Shown one piece after another: positions 55,733-64,000 of a stretch of 64,000 bases of DNA. This DNA is from Planctomycetota bacterium (GTDB taxonomy: Bacteria; Planctomycetota; UBA1135; UBA2386): positions 1 to 64,000 of the forward strand of contig JACKIB010000012.1 of NCBI GenBank assembly GCA_020638695.1, written 5' to 3'. The notes below the pieces were generated by a model that searched no databases, was not told the DNA's origin, and saw only the letters and a program-made list of their open reading frames with translations. Position 1 is the first letter of the stretch. Each line of letters begins with the position of its first letter. Both the position numbers and the translations under genes were made by a program.

Positions 55733-57607
55733 ATGCACACTCTGGACCAAAACGCTCTCGCGCCGCCGGCACCGCGTCGCGTAAATAGGCCCCCCCTCGA
55801 CCTGCCCGTCGCCCTGCGCCCGATCCGACGCCAATCCCTGTTCGATCCGCGGTCCCGACACCGGAGCCGAGACCGCGGATCCGCGAGTTCGCGACCCGCG
55901 ACCAGCGGGTGTGCACCGGTCCGAGTATGGGCCGCGGGACTCGCCGCGCTCTGCCTCTGCGGACCGGGCTGCCGCACCCCCGAACAGCACCGCAAGGATG
56001 CCGACGACCAGGTCTACGCCCTGCTCGGACACGCCGCTACCGCGGTATCCGGACAGCGCAAGGTGTTCTCGATCGAGCGTCCGGTCGACACGCTGCGCCA
56101 GCGCCTGCTCACCTCACCGCACCCGATCACGCTCGACCTGCGCAGCGCGCTCGACGTCGCCGCGGAGAACAGCCGTGAGTTCCAACGCCAGCGCGAGACG
56201 CTCTACCGCGCCGCGCTGACGCTCACCCAGCAGCAATTCAACTTCGAGATCCGCTACGGCAGCACCACCACGGCGGACGCGGACGGGGGCACGACCCACA
56301 GCCGGACCACGGGACTCGACACCGACAACGCCAACGTGCGCTTCCAGGAGGCGCTGTCGACTTCGGTGAACACGGAGTCCGGCGGCCAGCTGGTGGCGAG
56401 CTTCGCCTCGACGTTCCTCCGCTCGGTGATCCACGGTGGCGGCTTCGACGGCACCAGCCTGCTGCGGATCTCCTTCACCCAGCCACTGCTGGCGAGGTTC
56501 GGCAGGCAGGTGGTGCGCGAGCCGCTCAACCAGGCGGAGCGCGACGTCGTCTACGCGATGCGCGACTTCGAGGACACTCGCAGTGACTTGGCGCTGACCA
56601 TCGCGCGGTCGTACTACACCGTGTTGTCGCTGATGGACAACCTGCGCAACGTGCGCGCCAACCACCAAAGCCTCATGCGCGACCGGATCCGCATGGTCGA
56701 AATCGTCAAGGCGGACCGGCAGCGGCGTGAGGACTTGGACCAGGCCAAGCAGCGCGAGCTGATCGCGGAGAACACCATGATCAGCACGATCGCCAACCTG
56801 CAGGGGTCGCTGGATCGCTTCAAGATCACCCTCGGCTTGCCGGCGGACGCACAGATCGAACTCGATCCGCGGGAGATGGAGACGCTCAACAAGGTGTCGT
56901 TGCAAGCCGAGCAGCTGGTCGAAGCACGGCTGATCGCCTATGCGCTGCGCTACCGGCGCGACCTACGCAATTCCCGCGACCGGGTGATCGACGCCGCACG
57001 CCGCATCAAGGTGGCCGAGAACGCGCTCCAGTCGGCGCTCGACTTCAGCAGTGCGATCGAGATCCCGACCGAGGGCAAACGACCGTTCGACCTGCGGCTC
57101 GACCGAGTCACCTGGTCGGCGGGCTTCGATCTGGACCTCGCCCTGCAGCGCCTTCCGCAGCGCAACGCCTACCGCAGCGCACTGATCGCGTTCGCGCAGG
57201 CGACGCGCGACCGCGAAGCGCTGGAGGACAGCATCAAGGCGGACGTGCGGGACACCCTGCGGCGGCTCCGCGCCTTGGAGAAGTCGTACGTCATCCAGAC
57301 CGCCGCGGTCAAACTCGCGTCGCGGCGCGTGGAGCGGACCGAGGCATTCATGCTAGCCGGTGGCCGCAACCAGACGCAGACCCGCGACGTGCTCGAAGCC
57401 AAGGACGATTTGCTCGCGGCGCAGCTGCAGGTGACCCGCGCCCTGGTGGACTTCGCCGTCGCAAAGCTGCAACTCCTGCGGGATCTGAAGGGTCTCCCCC
57501 TGGAGCCCAAAGGCCTGCGCTATGATCCCGGGCTGCCGATCCCGCGTGAGGCGATCGAGCAACCCGCTCCACCCGCGGCGCCCCCGCGCGGGACAGCCCC
57601 GAAATGA
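55733..57607 (+). CDS. TolC-like outer-membrane efflux lipoprotein
   Basis: About 624 residues. Residues beyond about 100 form the long helical TolC fold (LDLRSALDVAAENSREFQRQRETLYRAALTLTQQQFNFEI; SFTQPLLARFGRQVVREPLNQAERDVVYAMRDFEDTRSDLALTIARSYYTVL; LEAKDDLLAAQLQVTRALVDFAVAKLQLLRDL). A lipobox-like segment (VWAAGLAALCLCGPGC) sits about 60 residues after the only in-frame starts (GTG 55730, ATG 55733), so the true start is uncertain and may be a rare codon or obscured by an error. TolC proteins form the outer-membrane duct of tripartite exporters. Its stop overlaps the adaptor start (ATGA). Confidence 0.85.
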   Translation: MHTLDQNALAPPAPRRVNRPPLDLPVALRPIRRQSLFDPRSRHRSRDRGSASSRPATSGCAPVRVWAAGLAALCLCGPGCRTPEQHRKDADDQVYALLGHAATAVSGQRKVFSIERPVDTLRQRLLTSPHPITLDLRSALDVAAENSREFQRQRETLYRAALTLTQQQFNFEIRYGSTTTADADGGTTHSRTTGLDTDNANVRFQEALSTSVNTESGGQLVASFASTFLRSVIHGGGFDGTSLLRISFTQPLLARFGRQVVREPLNQAERDVVYAMRDFEDTRSDLALTIARSYYTVLSLMDNLRNVRANHQSLMRDRIRMVEIVKADRQRREDLDQAKQRELIAENTMISTIANLQGSLDRFKITLGLPADAQIELDPREMETLNKVSLQAEQLVEARLIAYALRYRRDLRNSRDRVIDAARRIKVAENALQSALDFSSAIEIPTEGKRPFDLRLDRVTWSAGFDLDLALQRLPQRNAYRSALIAFAQATRDREALEDSIKADVRDTLRRLRALEKSYVIQTAAVKLASRRVERTEAFMLAGGRNQTQTRDVLEAKDDLLAAQLQVTRALVDFAVAKLQLLRDLKGLPLEPKGLRYDPGLPIPREAIEQPAPPAAPPRGTAPK

Positions 57608-59559
57608 CCTTTCGACCAAGACCCGTTCCCTGGCTCGCCTCGGTCATCGTCCTCGCCAGCTGCAGCGGCGGCGGTGAGGAAACCCAGCGCGCCGATCTCG
57701 TCGCCGTGACGCGCGGCAAGCTCACCGTCTCGGTCACCGAGAGCGGGGAGATCCGCGCCGCCAAGAGCACCACGGTGCAGAACGAGATGGAGGGCAACAG
57801 CACGGTGATCTTCATCATCGACGAAGGCACCATGGTGGAGAAGGGCACCAAGCTGGTCGAACTGGACGCCAGCAGCCAGATCGAGCGCCGCGCCACCCAG
57901 AAGATCACCGTGGAGCGCGCCGAGGCCGCAGTGGTCAACGCGGCGAAGAACCTCGAGATCCTGCGCAAGGAGGTAGCCGCGGCGAACGAAGCCGCCGCCA
58001 ACAACCACGAGTTCGCCAAGATGGACCTGCAGAAGTTCTACGGCGCCATGCTGTCGGACGGCAAACGCGAGATGGGCGAGCGCGAGCAGAGCATCAAGGC
58101 GGAGGAAGCCGAGATCGACCTGGCAAAGTCGGCGCTGAAGCTGGCGGAGGACCGCCACAAGTGGAGCCTGAAGCTCTACGCCAAGGACTTCATCACCAAG
58201 GAAGACCTCGACAAGGACCGGCTCGACTACGAGTCGAAGAAGACTCGGCTGACCCTCGCCGAGAATCGCCTCGACATCCTGCGCAAGTACACCCACGTCA
58301 AGACCGAGCGCCAGCTGAAGCAGGCCGAGAAGGATGCCGAGCTGGAGTTGCAGCGCACCATCGCCAAGGGTGAGGCCCAGATCACCCAGGCGGTGGCCGA
58401 CCACAAGAGCAAGGTCGCCGAGCTCAAGCTCGCAACGGAACGGCTGGAGAACCTCGAGCGCCAGATCAAGAACGCGGTGGTCCGCGCGCCCACCCCAGGG
58501 ATCGTCGTCTACGCGAGCGAAGGCGACCGCTGGCGTCGCCGCACCATCGAGCTCGGCGCGTCGGTGCGCGAGCGGCAGAACCTGATCGTGCTCCCGGACA
58601 CCTCCAGGATGTTGGCGGTGCTCAAGGTGCAGGAAGTCGTCATCGACAAGATCAAGCGCGGCTTGCCGGCGCTGATCAAGATCGACACCGCACCGACGCC
58701 GCTGCCGGGTCAGGTGTTGCGGCGCGCACCGCTGCCGGACTCCGCCAGCCGGATGAGCAACCCGGACCTCAAGGAGTACAAGACCACCGTCGAGATCTTC
58801 GGCAACAACGAGGACAAGCTGCTGCGGCCCAACATGTCGGCGACCGTGGAGATCGTCGTCGCCGAGCTGGATGACGTGCTGTCGATCCCGCAGCAGGCGG
58901 TGTTCAGCCAGGGCCAGGTCCAGTACGTGTGGCTCAACGAACCGGCGGGTCCGGTCGCGACCCGGATCGAGACCGGCGACCACAACGAGTCGATGGTCGT
59001 CATCACCAAGGGGCTCAAGGAAGGCCAACAGGTGTTCCTGGTCGAACCGGCTGGGTTGAAGGCACCCGATTTCCCGCAGCCGGCGAAGCCGGAGGTGAAG
59101 GTACCGAAGCCCGGGACCGCGACCGCAAAGGAGGGCGCAGGGCGTTCCGCCCCGCGAAACCGTCCCGACCGGGACACCGCGAACGGTGAGGACCCGTCCG
59201 GCGACGGCCAAGCGCGGCCACGCGGCGGCAACGGTGGCCAGGGTGGACGGCGACCGGGCGGGCGGCGCGGTGGCAACCCGGCGGCGATGGCCGCGGTGCG
59301 GGCCGCAGCGAACGCGTTCAAGGAGAAGGTCAAGGCGAGCAACCCCGATCTGGCCGCCAAGATCGACGCGGCCGGTCAGGGCTGGATGATGAACGCGTCG
59401 ATCAAGAGCGAACTGGAAGGCGACTCGGTGTTGGCCGAACCGTTCCGCGCGCTGCAGTCCGAGATGCGCAAGGCGTTCGGCAGCGGGCGGCGGCGCGGCA
59501 ACCGCGGGCAGGGGACGCCGGATGCGGCCCCCGGCCGCGAGCAGGGCCCCAACAACTGA
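57604..59559 (+). CDS. HlyD/MacA-type periplasmic adaptor with C-terminal extension
   Basis: A 651-residue membrane-fusion protein. The lipoprotein-like signal (WLASVIVLASCSGGG) is followed by a barrel-sandwich start (VAVTRGKLTVSVTESGEIRAAKSTTVQNEMEG), a long alpha-hairpin (ERAEAAVVNAAKNLEILRKEVAAANEAA ... LKLATERLENLERQIKNAVVRAPTPGIVVYA) and beta-barrel (TVEIFGNNEDKLLRPNMSATVEIVVAELDDVLSIPQQAVF). The last 130 residues are an added Pro/Gly/Arg-rich segment and a helical piece (AVRAAANAFKEKVKASNPDLAAKIDAAG) not usual for MacA. The adaptor links the inner-membrane ABC transporter to the TolC duct. It overlaps the TolC-like gene by 4 bp. Confidence 0.88.
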   Translation: MTFRPRPVPWLASVIVLASCSGGGEETQRADLVAVTRGKLTVSVTESGEIRAAKSTTVQNEMEGNSTVIFIIDEGTMVEKGTKLVELDASSQIERRATQKITVERAEAAVVNAAKNLEILRKEVAAANEAAANNHEFAKMDLQKFYGAMLSDGKREMGEREQSIKAEEAEIDLAKSALKLAEDRHKWSLKLYAKDFITKEDLDKDRLDYESKKTRLTLAENRLDILRKYTHVKTERQLKQAEKDAELELQRTIAKGEAQITQAVADHKSKVAELKLATERLENLERQIKNAVVRAPTPGIVVYASEGDRWRRRTIELGASVRERQNLIVLPDTSRMLAVLKVQEVVIDKIKRGLPALIKIDTAPTPLPGQVLRRAPLPDSASRMSNPDLKEYKTTVEIFGNNEDKLLRPNMSATVEIVVAELDDVLSIPQQAVFSQGQVQYVWLNEPAGPVATRIETGDHNESMVVITKGLKEGQQVFLVEPAGLKAPDFPQPAKPEVKVPKPGTATAKEGAGRSAPRNRPDRDTANGEDPSGDGQARPRGGNGGQGGRRPGGRRGGNPAAMAAVRAAANAFKEKVKASNPDLAAKIDAAGQGWMMNASIKSELEGDSVLAEPFRALQSEMRKAFGSGRRRGNRGQGTPDAAPGREQGPNN

Positions 59560-59599
59560 CCGCGCCGATCGTGACCTTCCCTGGCCCGGACGATCCGCG

Positions 59600-60310
59600 A
59601 TGACCCAGCCGCCGGAACCCGCGCCGTGCGTCGCCGAACTGAGCGACGTTCGACGCCACTACCAAATGGGAACAGAGGTGGTGCGCGCACTCGACGGCAT
59701 CGACCTGTCGATCCGCCGCGGCGAGTACCTGGCGATCATGGGTCGCAGCGGTTCCGGCAAGAGCACGCTGCTGAACATCCTCGGGTTGCTCGATCGACCG
59801 ACCTCGGGCGAGTACAGCCTCGAGGGCAAGCCGGTATCGACCCTGAGCGACAAACAGCTGTCCGAGGTGCGCGGCCGCAACATCGGGTTCATCTTCCAGT
59901 CATTCAACCTGATCCCGCAGCTCACCGTGCTGGAGAACCTCGAAGTGCCGCTGTTCTACCAGAACGCGATCGGCCCGGAATCGCGTCGCAAGGCCGAGGA
60001 GTTGGCCGTTCGCGTCGGACTCTCCGGGCGGTTGAAGCACCGGCCCACCGAGCTTTCGGGTGGCCAGCAGCAGCGCGTGGCGATCGCTCGGGCGCTGATG
60101 AACGACCCGCTCTACCTGCTCGCGGACGAGGCCACCGGCAACCTCGACAGCAACACCGAAGCGGAGATCCTCACTCTGCTGGACGAGCTGCACGCCGAGG
60201 GGATCACGATCATCATGGTGACCCACAACCCGGCGATGGGTGACCGCGCCGAGCGCGTGGTGTGGCTGGCCGACGGGCGAATCCACCACATCGAGGAGCA
60301 CGCCCGATGA
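59600..60310 (+). CDS. MacB/LolD-type ABC transporter ATP-binding protein
   Basis: A 236-residue ABC ATPase. It has Walker A GRSGSGKST, Q-loop FIFQSFNLIPQLT, signature LSGGQQQR, Walker B LLADEATGNLD and the H-loop MVTHN. The N-terminus (YQMGTEVVRALDGIDLSIRRGEYLAIMG) and the AEEL..VGLSGRLKHRP block place it with MacB/LolD enzymes, which drive periplasmic mechanotransmission rather than transport across the inner membrane. The ATG at 59600 was chosen for length and for the conserved start of the domain. It ends in an ATGA overlap with the permease gene. Confidence 0.93.
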   Translation: MTQPPEPAPCVAELSDVRRHYQMGTEVVRALDGIDLSIRRGEYLAIMGRSGSGKSTLLNILGLLDRPTSGEYSLEGKPVSTLSDKQLSEVRGRNIGFIFQSFNLIPQLTVLENLEVPLFYQNAIGPESRRKAEELAVRVGLSGRLKHRPTELSGGQQQRVAIARALMNDPLYLLADEATGNLDSNTEAEILTLLDELHAEGITIIMVTHNPAMGDRAERVVWLADGRIHHIEEHAR

Positions 60311-61578
60311 TGTGGCGCGGCGGTGCCCAGGTGGTGTCCCTGGGCTTCAAGAGCCTGATGCTGCACAAGCTGCGCTCCGCGCTCACCACGCTCGGCATCC
60401 TGATCGGCGTTGCGGCGGTGGTCGCGATGCTGGCGATCGGTGAGGGTGCAAGCCAAGCCGCGCAGGAGCAGATCAAGCGGCTCGGCTCGACCAACATCTT
60501 GATCCAGAGCATCAAGCCACCGGTCAACGAACAATCATCCGGGCAGAGCTCCTGGTCGGCCAACATCTACGGCTTGACCTATCAGGACGCCCGCCGGATT
60601 CGTGCCACACTCGGCCCACACATCGAGCTGATGGTCGAGGTCCGACTCAACGACAAGGAGATCCGGGTCGCCGATCAGTGGTTGCAGTCGGCCATGCTGG
60701 GCACCGCGCCGGACTACCTGGACGTCATGGGGCTCAAGGTCGCCCGCGGCCGTTGGCTGTCCGACACCGACAACCGGACCTTGGCCAACGTCTGCGTGCT
60801 GGGCGGCAACGTGGCCTCGCGCGTGTTCCCGATGAGCGACCCGATCGGCAGTGTGCTGAAGGCCAGCGGCAATCGGTTCGTGGTGGTCGGCGAGTTGGAA
60901 CCACTCGGCCGGCAGAGCGGCCACGTCGGTCGCTCCATCGACGAGTGCGTGTTCGTGCCGATGTCGACCTCGCGGCGCCGGTTCGGCGAGATCAACATCA
61001 AGGAGAGCGGCGGCAGCCGCGAGATCGAGAGCGTCGAGCTGCACGAGATCAAGGTGAAGGTCGACACCGAGGACAACGTGGCGCACGCCTCCGAAGTCAT
61101 CAAGAACCTGCTCCAACGCAGCCACAAGCAGCAGGACTACTCGATGACGGTTCCGCTCGAGCTGCTGCGTCAGGCCCGCGAGAGCAAGCGACGCTTCCAG
61201 TTGTTGTTGTTCTCGATCGCGTTGATCTCGCTGATCGTCGGCGGCATCGGAATCATGAACGTGATGCTGGCCACGGTGACCGAGCGCACCCGCGAGATCG
61301 GGATTCGGCGGGCGTTGGGCGCCCGCAAGCGCAACATCATCGACCAGTTCCTGGTCGAAACCGTGGTGCTGGCAGGTGCCGGCGGAGTGCTCGGGCTGAT
61401 CGTCGGCCTGCTGTTCTCATGGGCCGCGCACCTGTTCTGGGACGCCGATGTCTACGTGCGCCCACGCGACCCCGTCATGGCGTTCGCCATCTCGGGCCTG
61501 GTGGGGATCTTCGCGGGCGTCTATCCGGCCTGGCGCGCGGCCAACATGGACCCGGTCGAGGCCCTGCGGCACGAGTGA
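60307..61578 (+). CDS. MacB-type ABC transporter permease
   Basis: A 423-residue permease with the four-helix MacB plan. Helix 1 (SALTTLGILIGVAAVVAMLAIGEG) is followed by a periplasmic MacB-PCD domain (about residues 45-290) and three C-terminal helices. The FtsX region carries LFSIALISLIVGGIGIMNVMLATVTERTREIGIRRALGARKRNI, the most diagnostic block of the family, and ends in GIFAGVYPAWRAANMDPVEALRHE. With the preceding ATPase, adaptor and TolC-like genes it forms a complete tripartite exporter. Possible cargoes are peptides, antibiotics or lipoproteins; nothing in the neighbourhood decides. Confidence 0.93.
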   Translation: MMWRGGAQVVSLGFKSLMLHKLRSALTTLGILIGVAAVVAMLAIGEGASQAAQEQIKRLGSTNILIQSIKPPVNEQSSGQSSWSANIYGLTYQDARRIRATLGPHIELMVEVRLNDKEIRVADQWLQSAMLGTAPDYLDVMGLKVARGRWLSDTDNRTLANVCVLGGNVASRVFPMSDPIGSVLKASGNRFVVVGELEPLGRQSGHVGRSIDECVFVPMSTSRRRFGEINIKESGGSREIESVELHEIKVKVDTEDNVAHASEVIKNLLQRSHKQQDYSMTVPLELLRQARESKRRFQLLLFSIALISLIVGGIGIMNVMLATVTERTREIGIRRALGARKRNIIDQFLVETVVLAGAGGVLGLIVGLLFSWAAHLFWDADVYVRPRDPVMAFAISGLVGIFAGVYPAWRAANMDPVEALRHE

Positions 61579-62231
61579 CGCGGCGGCCAGGCGCGACGAC
61601 CCGCGCGCACGGCCGGCTGACGCTGCCGCGGAACGAGGTCACTCCCAGGATCACCGCCACGCAAACTCTCTCGCTTGGCAGCCGATTTTTCCGATGGCCG
61701 CGGAACAACGCCCGACCTCGGCAACATCGAACGTGCGCCAAAGAGTCAAGGCCCACCGCCTTGCCCCCGGATCTCCAGGCGACGTGCTTGGACATCCTCG
61801 GCGGTGGGCCTTGGTTTACCTGCACCGCTGTGCGGTGTGAGGCGCCCCCAACTAGGCGCCGCTGAGGTTCTGGTTTCGCCCGGTGTCGCGAAAACGTGGC
61901 AACCTGGTCCGTCCGGCGCCAACGACCCCAGGCGAGCACGCACCCGTGGAGGCGACCGATTCGCCCGATTGGACGGTAGACTTGTGGTGTTCGTGCCACC
62001 CAGGATGCAGTCCCTCCGCTCCGCCGCACCTTCGCCCCGCAGGGTCATGACATGGCTGTCCGCGGTGCCCGTGTTCGGGTTCCGCCTGCGGCGGCTGCGC
62101 CGATTCGTCAGTCGGCGGCGCAGTCCCGTCCCGCGGCGCTCAGTCGATGTCGGCTCGGGCCCAAGGCGCGCCGAACCCGCCCACCGAATCGGCGCGACCC
62201 CGCGCTGAGTTTCGGCGACGATGCGTCGCCG
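61579..62231. other. Long intergenic region after the exporter operon
   Basis: About 650 bp with no gene recognised. It holds a long inverted repeat at 61747-61813 (next entry). The last 170 bp are the leader of the exported protein gene at 62232; the frame there is open upstream, but without a signal peptide. Confidence 0.4.
61747..61813 (+). repeat. Inverted repeat / possible structured RNA or terminator
   Basis: CAAGGCCCACCGCC at 61747-61760 pairs perfectly with GGCGGTGGGCCTTG at 61800-61813, giving a 14-bp stem around 39 bp. The sequence after it is GTTTACC, not a true T run. It is 169 bp past the permease stop. It may terminate the exporter transcript or be a structured RNA. Confidence 0.55.
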
Positions 62232-63347
62232 ATGGGCCCGCTCCCCACCCGCATTCGGCTGCTCGCCGCACTGGCACTTCTCGGACCGTGCGCCGGACAG
62301 CGCCCCCCGTCACCACCGCCGGCCGAACCGCCAGACCCGACGCTGGCCTACTTCCGGTCGTTCGACAAGGAGACGCGCGCCGCGCTCGCTCGCCAGCTGG
62401 GGAAGCAGATCAAGCTCGACCCCAATCCGGAGATCCAGCGGATCGTGTCGATGCAACGCGACTTCCGCAAGCTCCCCGTCGCCGGCCCCACGCCGTACCA
62501 CCGCGCCGCAGACTGGGCCCGCGGCGTCGCCCCGCAACGCGAGCTGGTGGTACGCGGCGACGAGCGGCACGACGCGATGCGCAAGCGCTTCCCCCCGCGC
62601 GTCCTGCTGCCCGACCTGCACAAGGCGGCCTGGTACGACTGGGGCACCGGCCGAGTAGTGCGCCGCACCCGCGAGCTGGATGACCGCGAGCTGATCGAGA
62701 ACTTGTACCACGGCTACCCACCCGGCAGCGATCTCGCCCTCGCTCAGCTGCTCGCGAAGTTCGACAGCGATCCGAAGATGCGCAAACTGGGGAGCTATTT
62801 CGCTCACCTGTACGCCGGGCTCGACGCCGCTGCGTACGAGGACATCACGCTGTACGAGGCATGGTACAGCGGCCAGATCATCGACGTACCCGACGTCGAC
62901 GCGATCCCGTTCGAGCGCAAGGTGCTGGGCACTCGCCGGTTCAAGTCACCGATCCCGGGCGATGCGCGGCGCACGCAGCTCTACCAGACGATCCGCGACC
63001 ACGCGTTCGCCTACCGCAAGTACCGCACCCTGCGCGAAGCCGCAGCTGCGGCGTTCCTCCACGCCGAACCGCGGATGGATCCGACCTACGCGCCACTGGT
63101 GCCGCGCTTCCACTACCTTTACGTCGCCCACGCCGACGACCCGAGCGCAATCGCTCGCGTACTGGCCAGCGGCACCACGCGGGATGCGTTGATCCAGAAG
63201 ATCGATCAGGTGATCGCGGCGAATGCGGGCGAGCTCGCCAAGCGCGACGCACGGCGCAAGAACCTCGAGGCGATGCGGACGCTGCTGCGCTCCTGGGTCC
63301 GGCTGGCGGTGCAGGCCCAGCGTGAGCGCCAGCGCGACCGCCGGTGA
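62232..63347 (+). CDS. Exported protein of unknown function
   Basis: About 371 residues from the ATG at 62232, which begins a signal-like segment (IRLLAALALLGPCAGQ) followed by a Pro-rich stretch. The rest is helical and charged, with no membrane helix or recognised motif (TLAYFRSFDKETRAALARQLGKQI; LHKAAWYDWGTGRVVRRT; ELIENLYHGYPPGSDLALAQLLAKF; ALIQKIDQVIAANAGELAKRD). The frame continues upstream to 62052, but that part lacks coding character. The family was not recognised. The following exported protein gene starts 31 bp downstream, so the pair is probably co-transcribed. Confidence 0.7.
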   Translation: MGPLPTRIRLLAALALLGPCAGQRPPSPPPAEPPDPTLAYFRSFDKETRAALARQLGKQIKLDPNPEIQRIVSMQRDFRKLPVAGPTPYHRAADWARGVAPQRELVVRGDERHDAMRKRFPPRVLLPDLHKAAWYDWGTGRVVRRTRELDDRELIENLYHGYPPGSDLALAQLLAKFDSDPKMRKLGSYFAHLYAGLDAAAYEDITLYEAWYSGQIIDVPDVDAIPFERKVLGTRRFKSPIPGDARRTQLYQTIRDHAFAYRKYRTLREAAAAAFLHAEPRMDPTYAPLVPRFHYLYVAHADDPSAIARVLASGTTRDALIQKIDQVIAANAGELAKRDARRKNLEAMRTLLRSWVRLAVQAQRERQRDRR

Positions 63348-63378
63348 CCGATCCGCGGCGGCCGGCTACGATCAGGAA

Positions 63379-64000
63379 ATGGGGCTTCGACTCGCTGCAC
63401 ACGGCGCATCGTGGTGCGTATTCGGCCTGCACGCGACGGCACTGCTGTTGGCAGCCGTCTCGTCGCCCGCACAGGGCAAACCCAAACCGGCCACGCCACC
63501 GACCGTCGATGCACGGCTCGTCGAGCTGCGCAAACTGTGCTTTGACAAGGCCGCCAAGCACGATGCCGCGGCGTTGGAGATCCTCACCGACCTGAACAAG
63601 CGCTTCGCCAAGTTGAGCCCTGCCGAGCGGAGCGCGGTGGCGCGTACCACGGGCGAATTGCTGCGGAGCCCGCGCTGCAGGCGGCCCGCGAAGAGCGACC
63701 AGTTGTTCCGCGCGATCGTGCGACTGCTCGGCTGCGCCGGCAAGCAGGGCGGCAACGAACTGTGGGGCGCGTTCCAGCTGCACCGTTCCACCAAGAAGTT
63801 CCACGGCAAGGAGTGGCTGCCGCTTCGCGGCCAGATGCTGGAGCAGCTCGGCCAGACCAAGGACGAGCGACACATCAAGAACCTGATGGCGGTCGCCCGA
63901 CACGACACCGAGCCGGTCCTGATGGCCCGTGCCGGCGCTGCGTTGCGGCACTTCAAGGACAGCAGCCACGCGGTGCGCCGCGACCAAATCGTCAAGGATC
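63379..64000 (+). CDS. Exported helical-repeat protein, cut by the window end
   Basis: A frame open from the ATG at 63379 to the window end (about 207 residues visible), too open-ended to have a stop. It has a signal peptide (HATALLLAAVSSPAQG) and then alternating helices (VDARLVELRKLCFDKAAKHDAAALEILTDLNKRF; ERSAVARTTGELLRSP; MLEQLGQTKDERHIKNLMAVARHDTEPVLMARAGAALRHF). The last part has the spacing of HEAT-type repeats. The reading is supported by consistent codon use (strong G/C at third positions). Function is unknown. Confidence 0.68.
   Translation, partial: MGLRLAAHGASWCVFGLHATALLLAAVSSPAQGKPKPATPPTVDARLVELRKLCFDKAAKHDAAALEILTDLNKRFAKLSPAERSAVARTTGELLRSPRCRRPAKSDQLFRAIVRLLGCAGKQGGNELWGAFQLHRSTKKFHGKEWLPLRGQMLEQLGQTKDERHIKNLMAVARHDTEPVLMARAGAALRHFKDSSHAVRRDQIVKD

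Overview
This is a 64-kb, high-GC (about two-thirds G+C by eye) stretch of a Gram-negative bacterium, most likely a planctomycete. The evidence is indirect: a PVC-type 'small basic protein' (starts MSIHSSLK), a TIGR03790-like exported protein, many exported TPR, HEAT and zinc-finger proteins of unknown role, an outer membrane (BamA, DUF481 barrel, TolC, secretins), and no phage or plasmid genes. The class is an inference, because no rRNA is present.

Layout. 0-6 kb: C-terminal end of queG (queuosine), a 63-residue zinc ribbon, proline catabolism (pruA), a membrane TPR protein, thiE and a DUF6600-like lipoprotein. 6-15 kb: a small secreted protein, then a minus-strand run of four exported proteins (TPR/CAP-like, zinc-finger, triple-trypsin-domain protease with PDZ, TIGR03790-like) with gaps of 41, 11 and 1 bp. 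14.6-17.9 kb: queE overlapping an aminotransferase, the small basic protein and a SPOR-like protein. 18-22.2 kb: a large membrane TPR protein divergent from a DUF481 outer-membrane protein, followed by a 148-bp tandem repeat interrupted by a palindromic CTAG-ended element.

22.3-38.3 kb: a uracil-DNA glycosylase, a lipoprotein secretin, two TPR proteins, one ExbB/TolQ channel protein, three ExbD/TolR proteins, a second lipoprotein secretin and a HAD phosphatase, all on the plus strand. Every gene here is split by single-base indels, mostly loss of one C from a C run, while the protein sequence stays intact. Genes on both sides of this block are clean. The block lies between two near-identical copies of the CTAG-ended element, so a poorly polished assembly segment is the best explanation. 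The secretin/ExbB/ExbD/TPR set looks like a proton-motive-force-driven envelope machine.

39-41.6 kb: a minus-strand operon of a CapB/BY-kinase-like ATPase, a coiled-coil protein and a MamK-like actin. 41.8-45.8 kb: histidine degradation (hutU, hutH) with a small secreted protein gene on the opposite strand between them. 45.8-55.5 kb, minus strand: coaB, ftsK, an FtsK paralogue without the motor domain, dnaB and bamA. 55.7-61.6 kb, plus strand: a MacAB-TolC-like tripartite exporter with ATGA overlaps. 62-64 kb: two exported proteins of unknown function, the last cut by the window end.

The items most worth following are the actin/coiled-coil/ATPase operon, the motor-less FtsK paralogue, the secretin-ExbBD locus and the two families of CTAG-ended palindromic elements.
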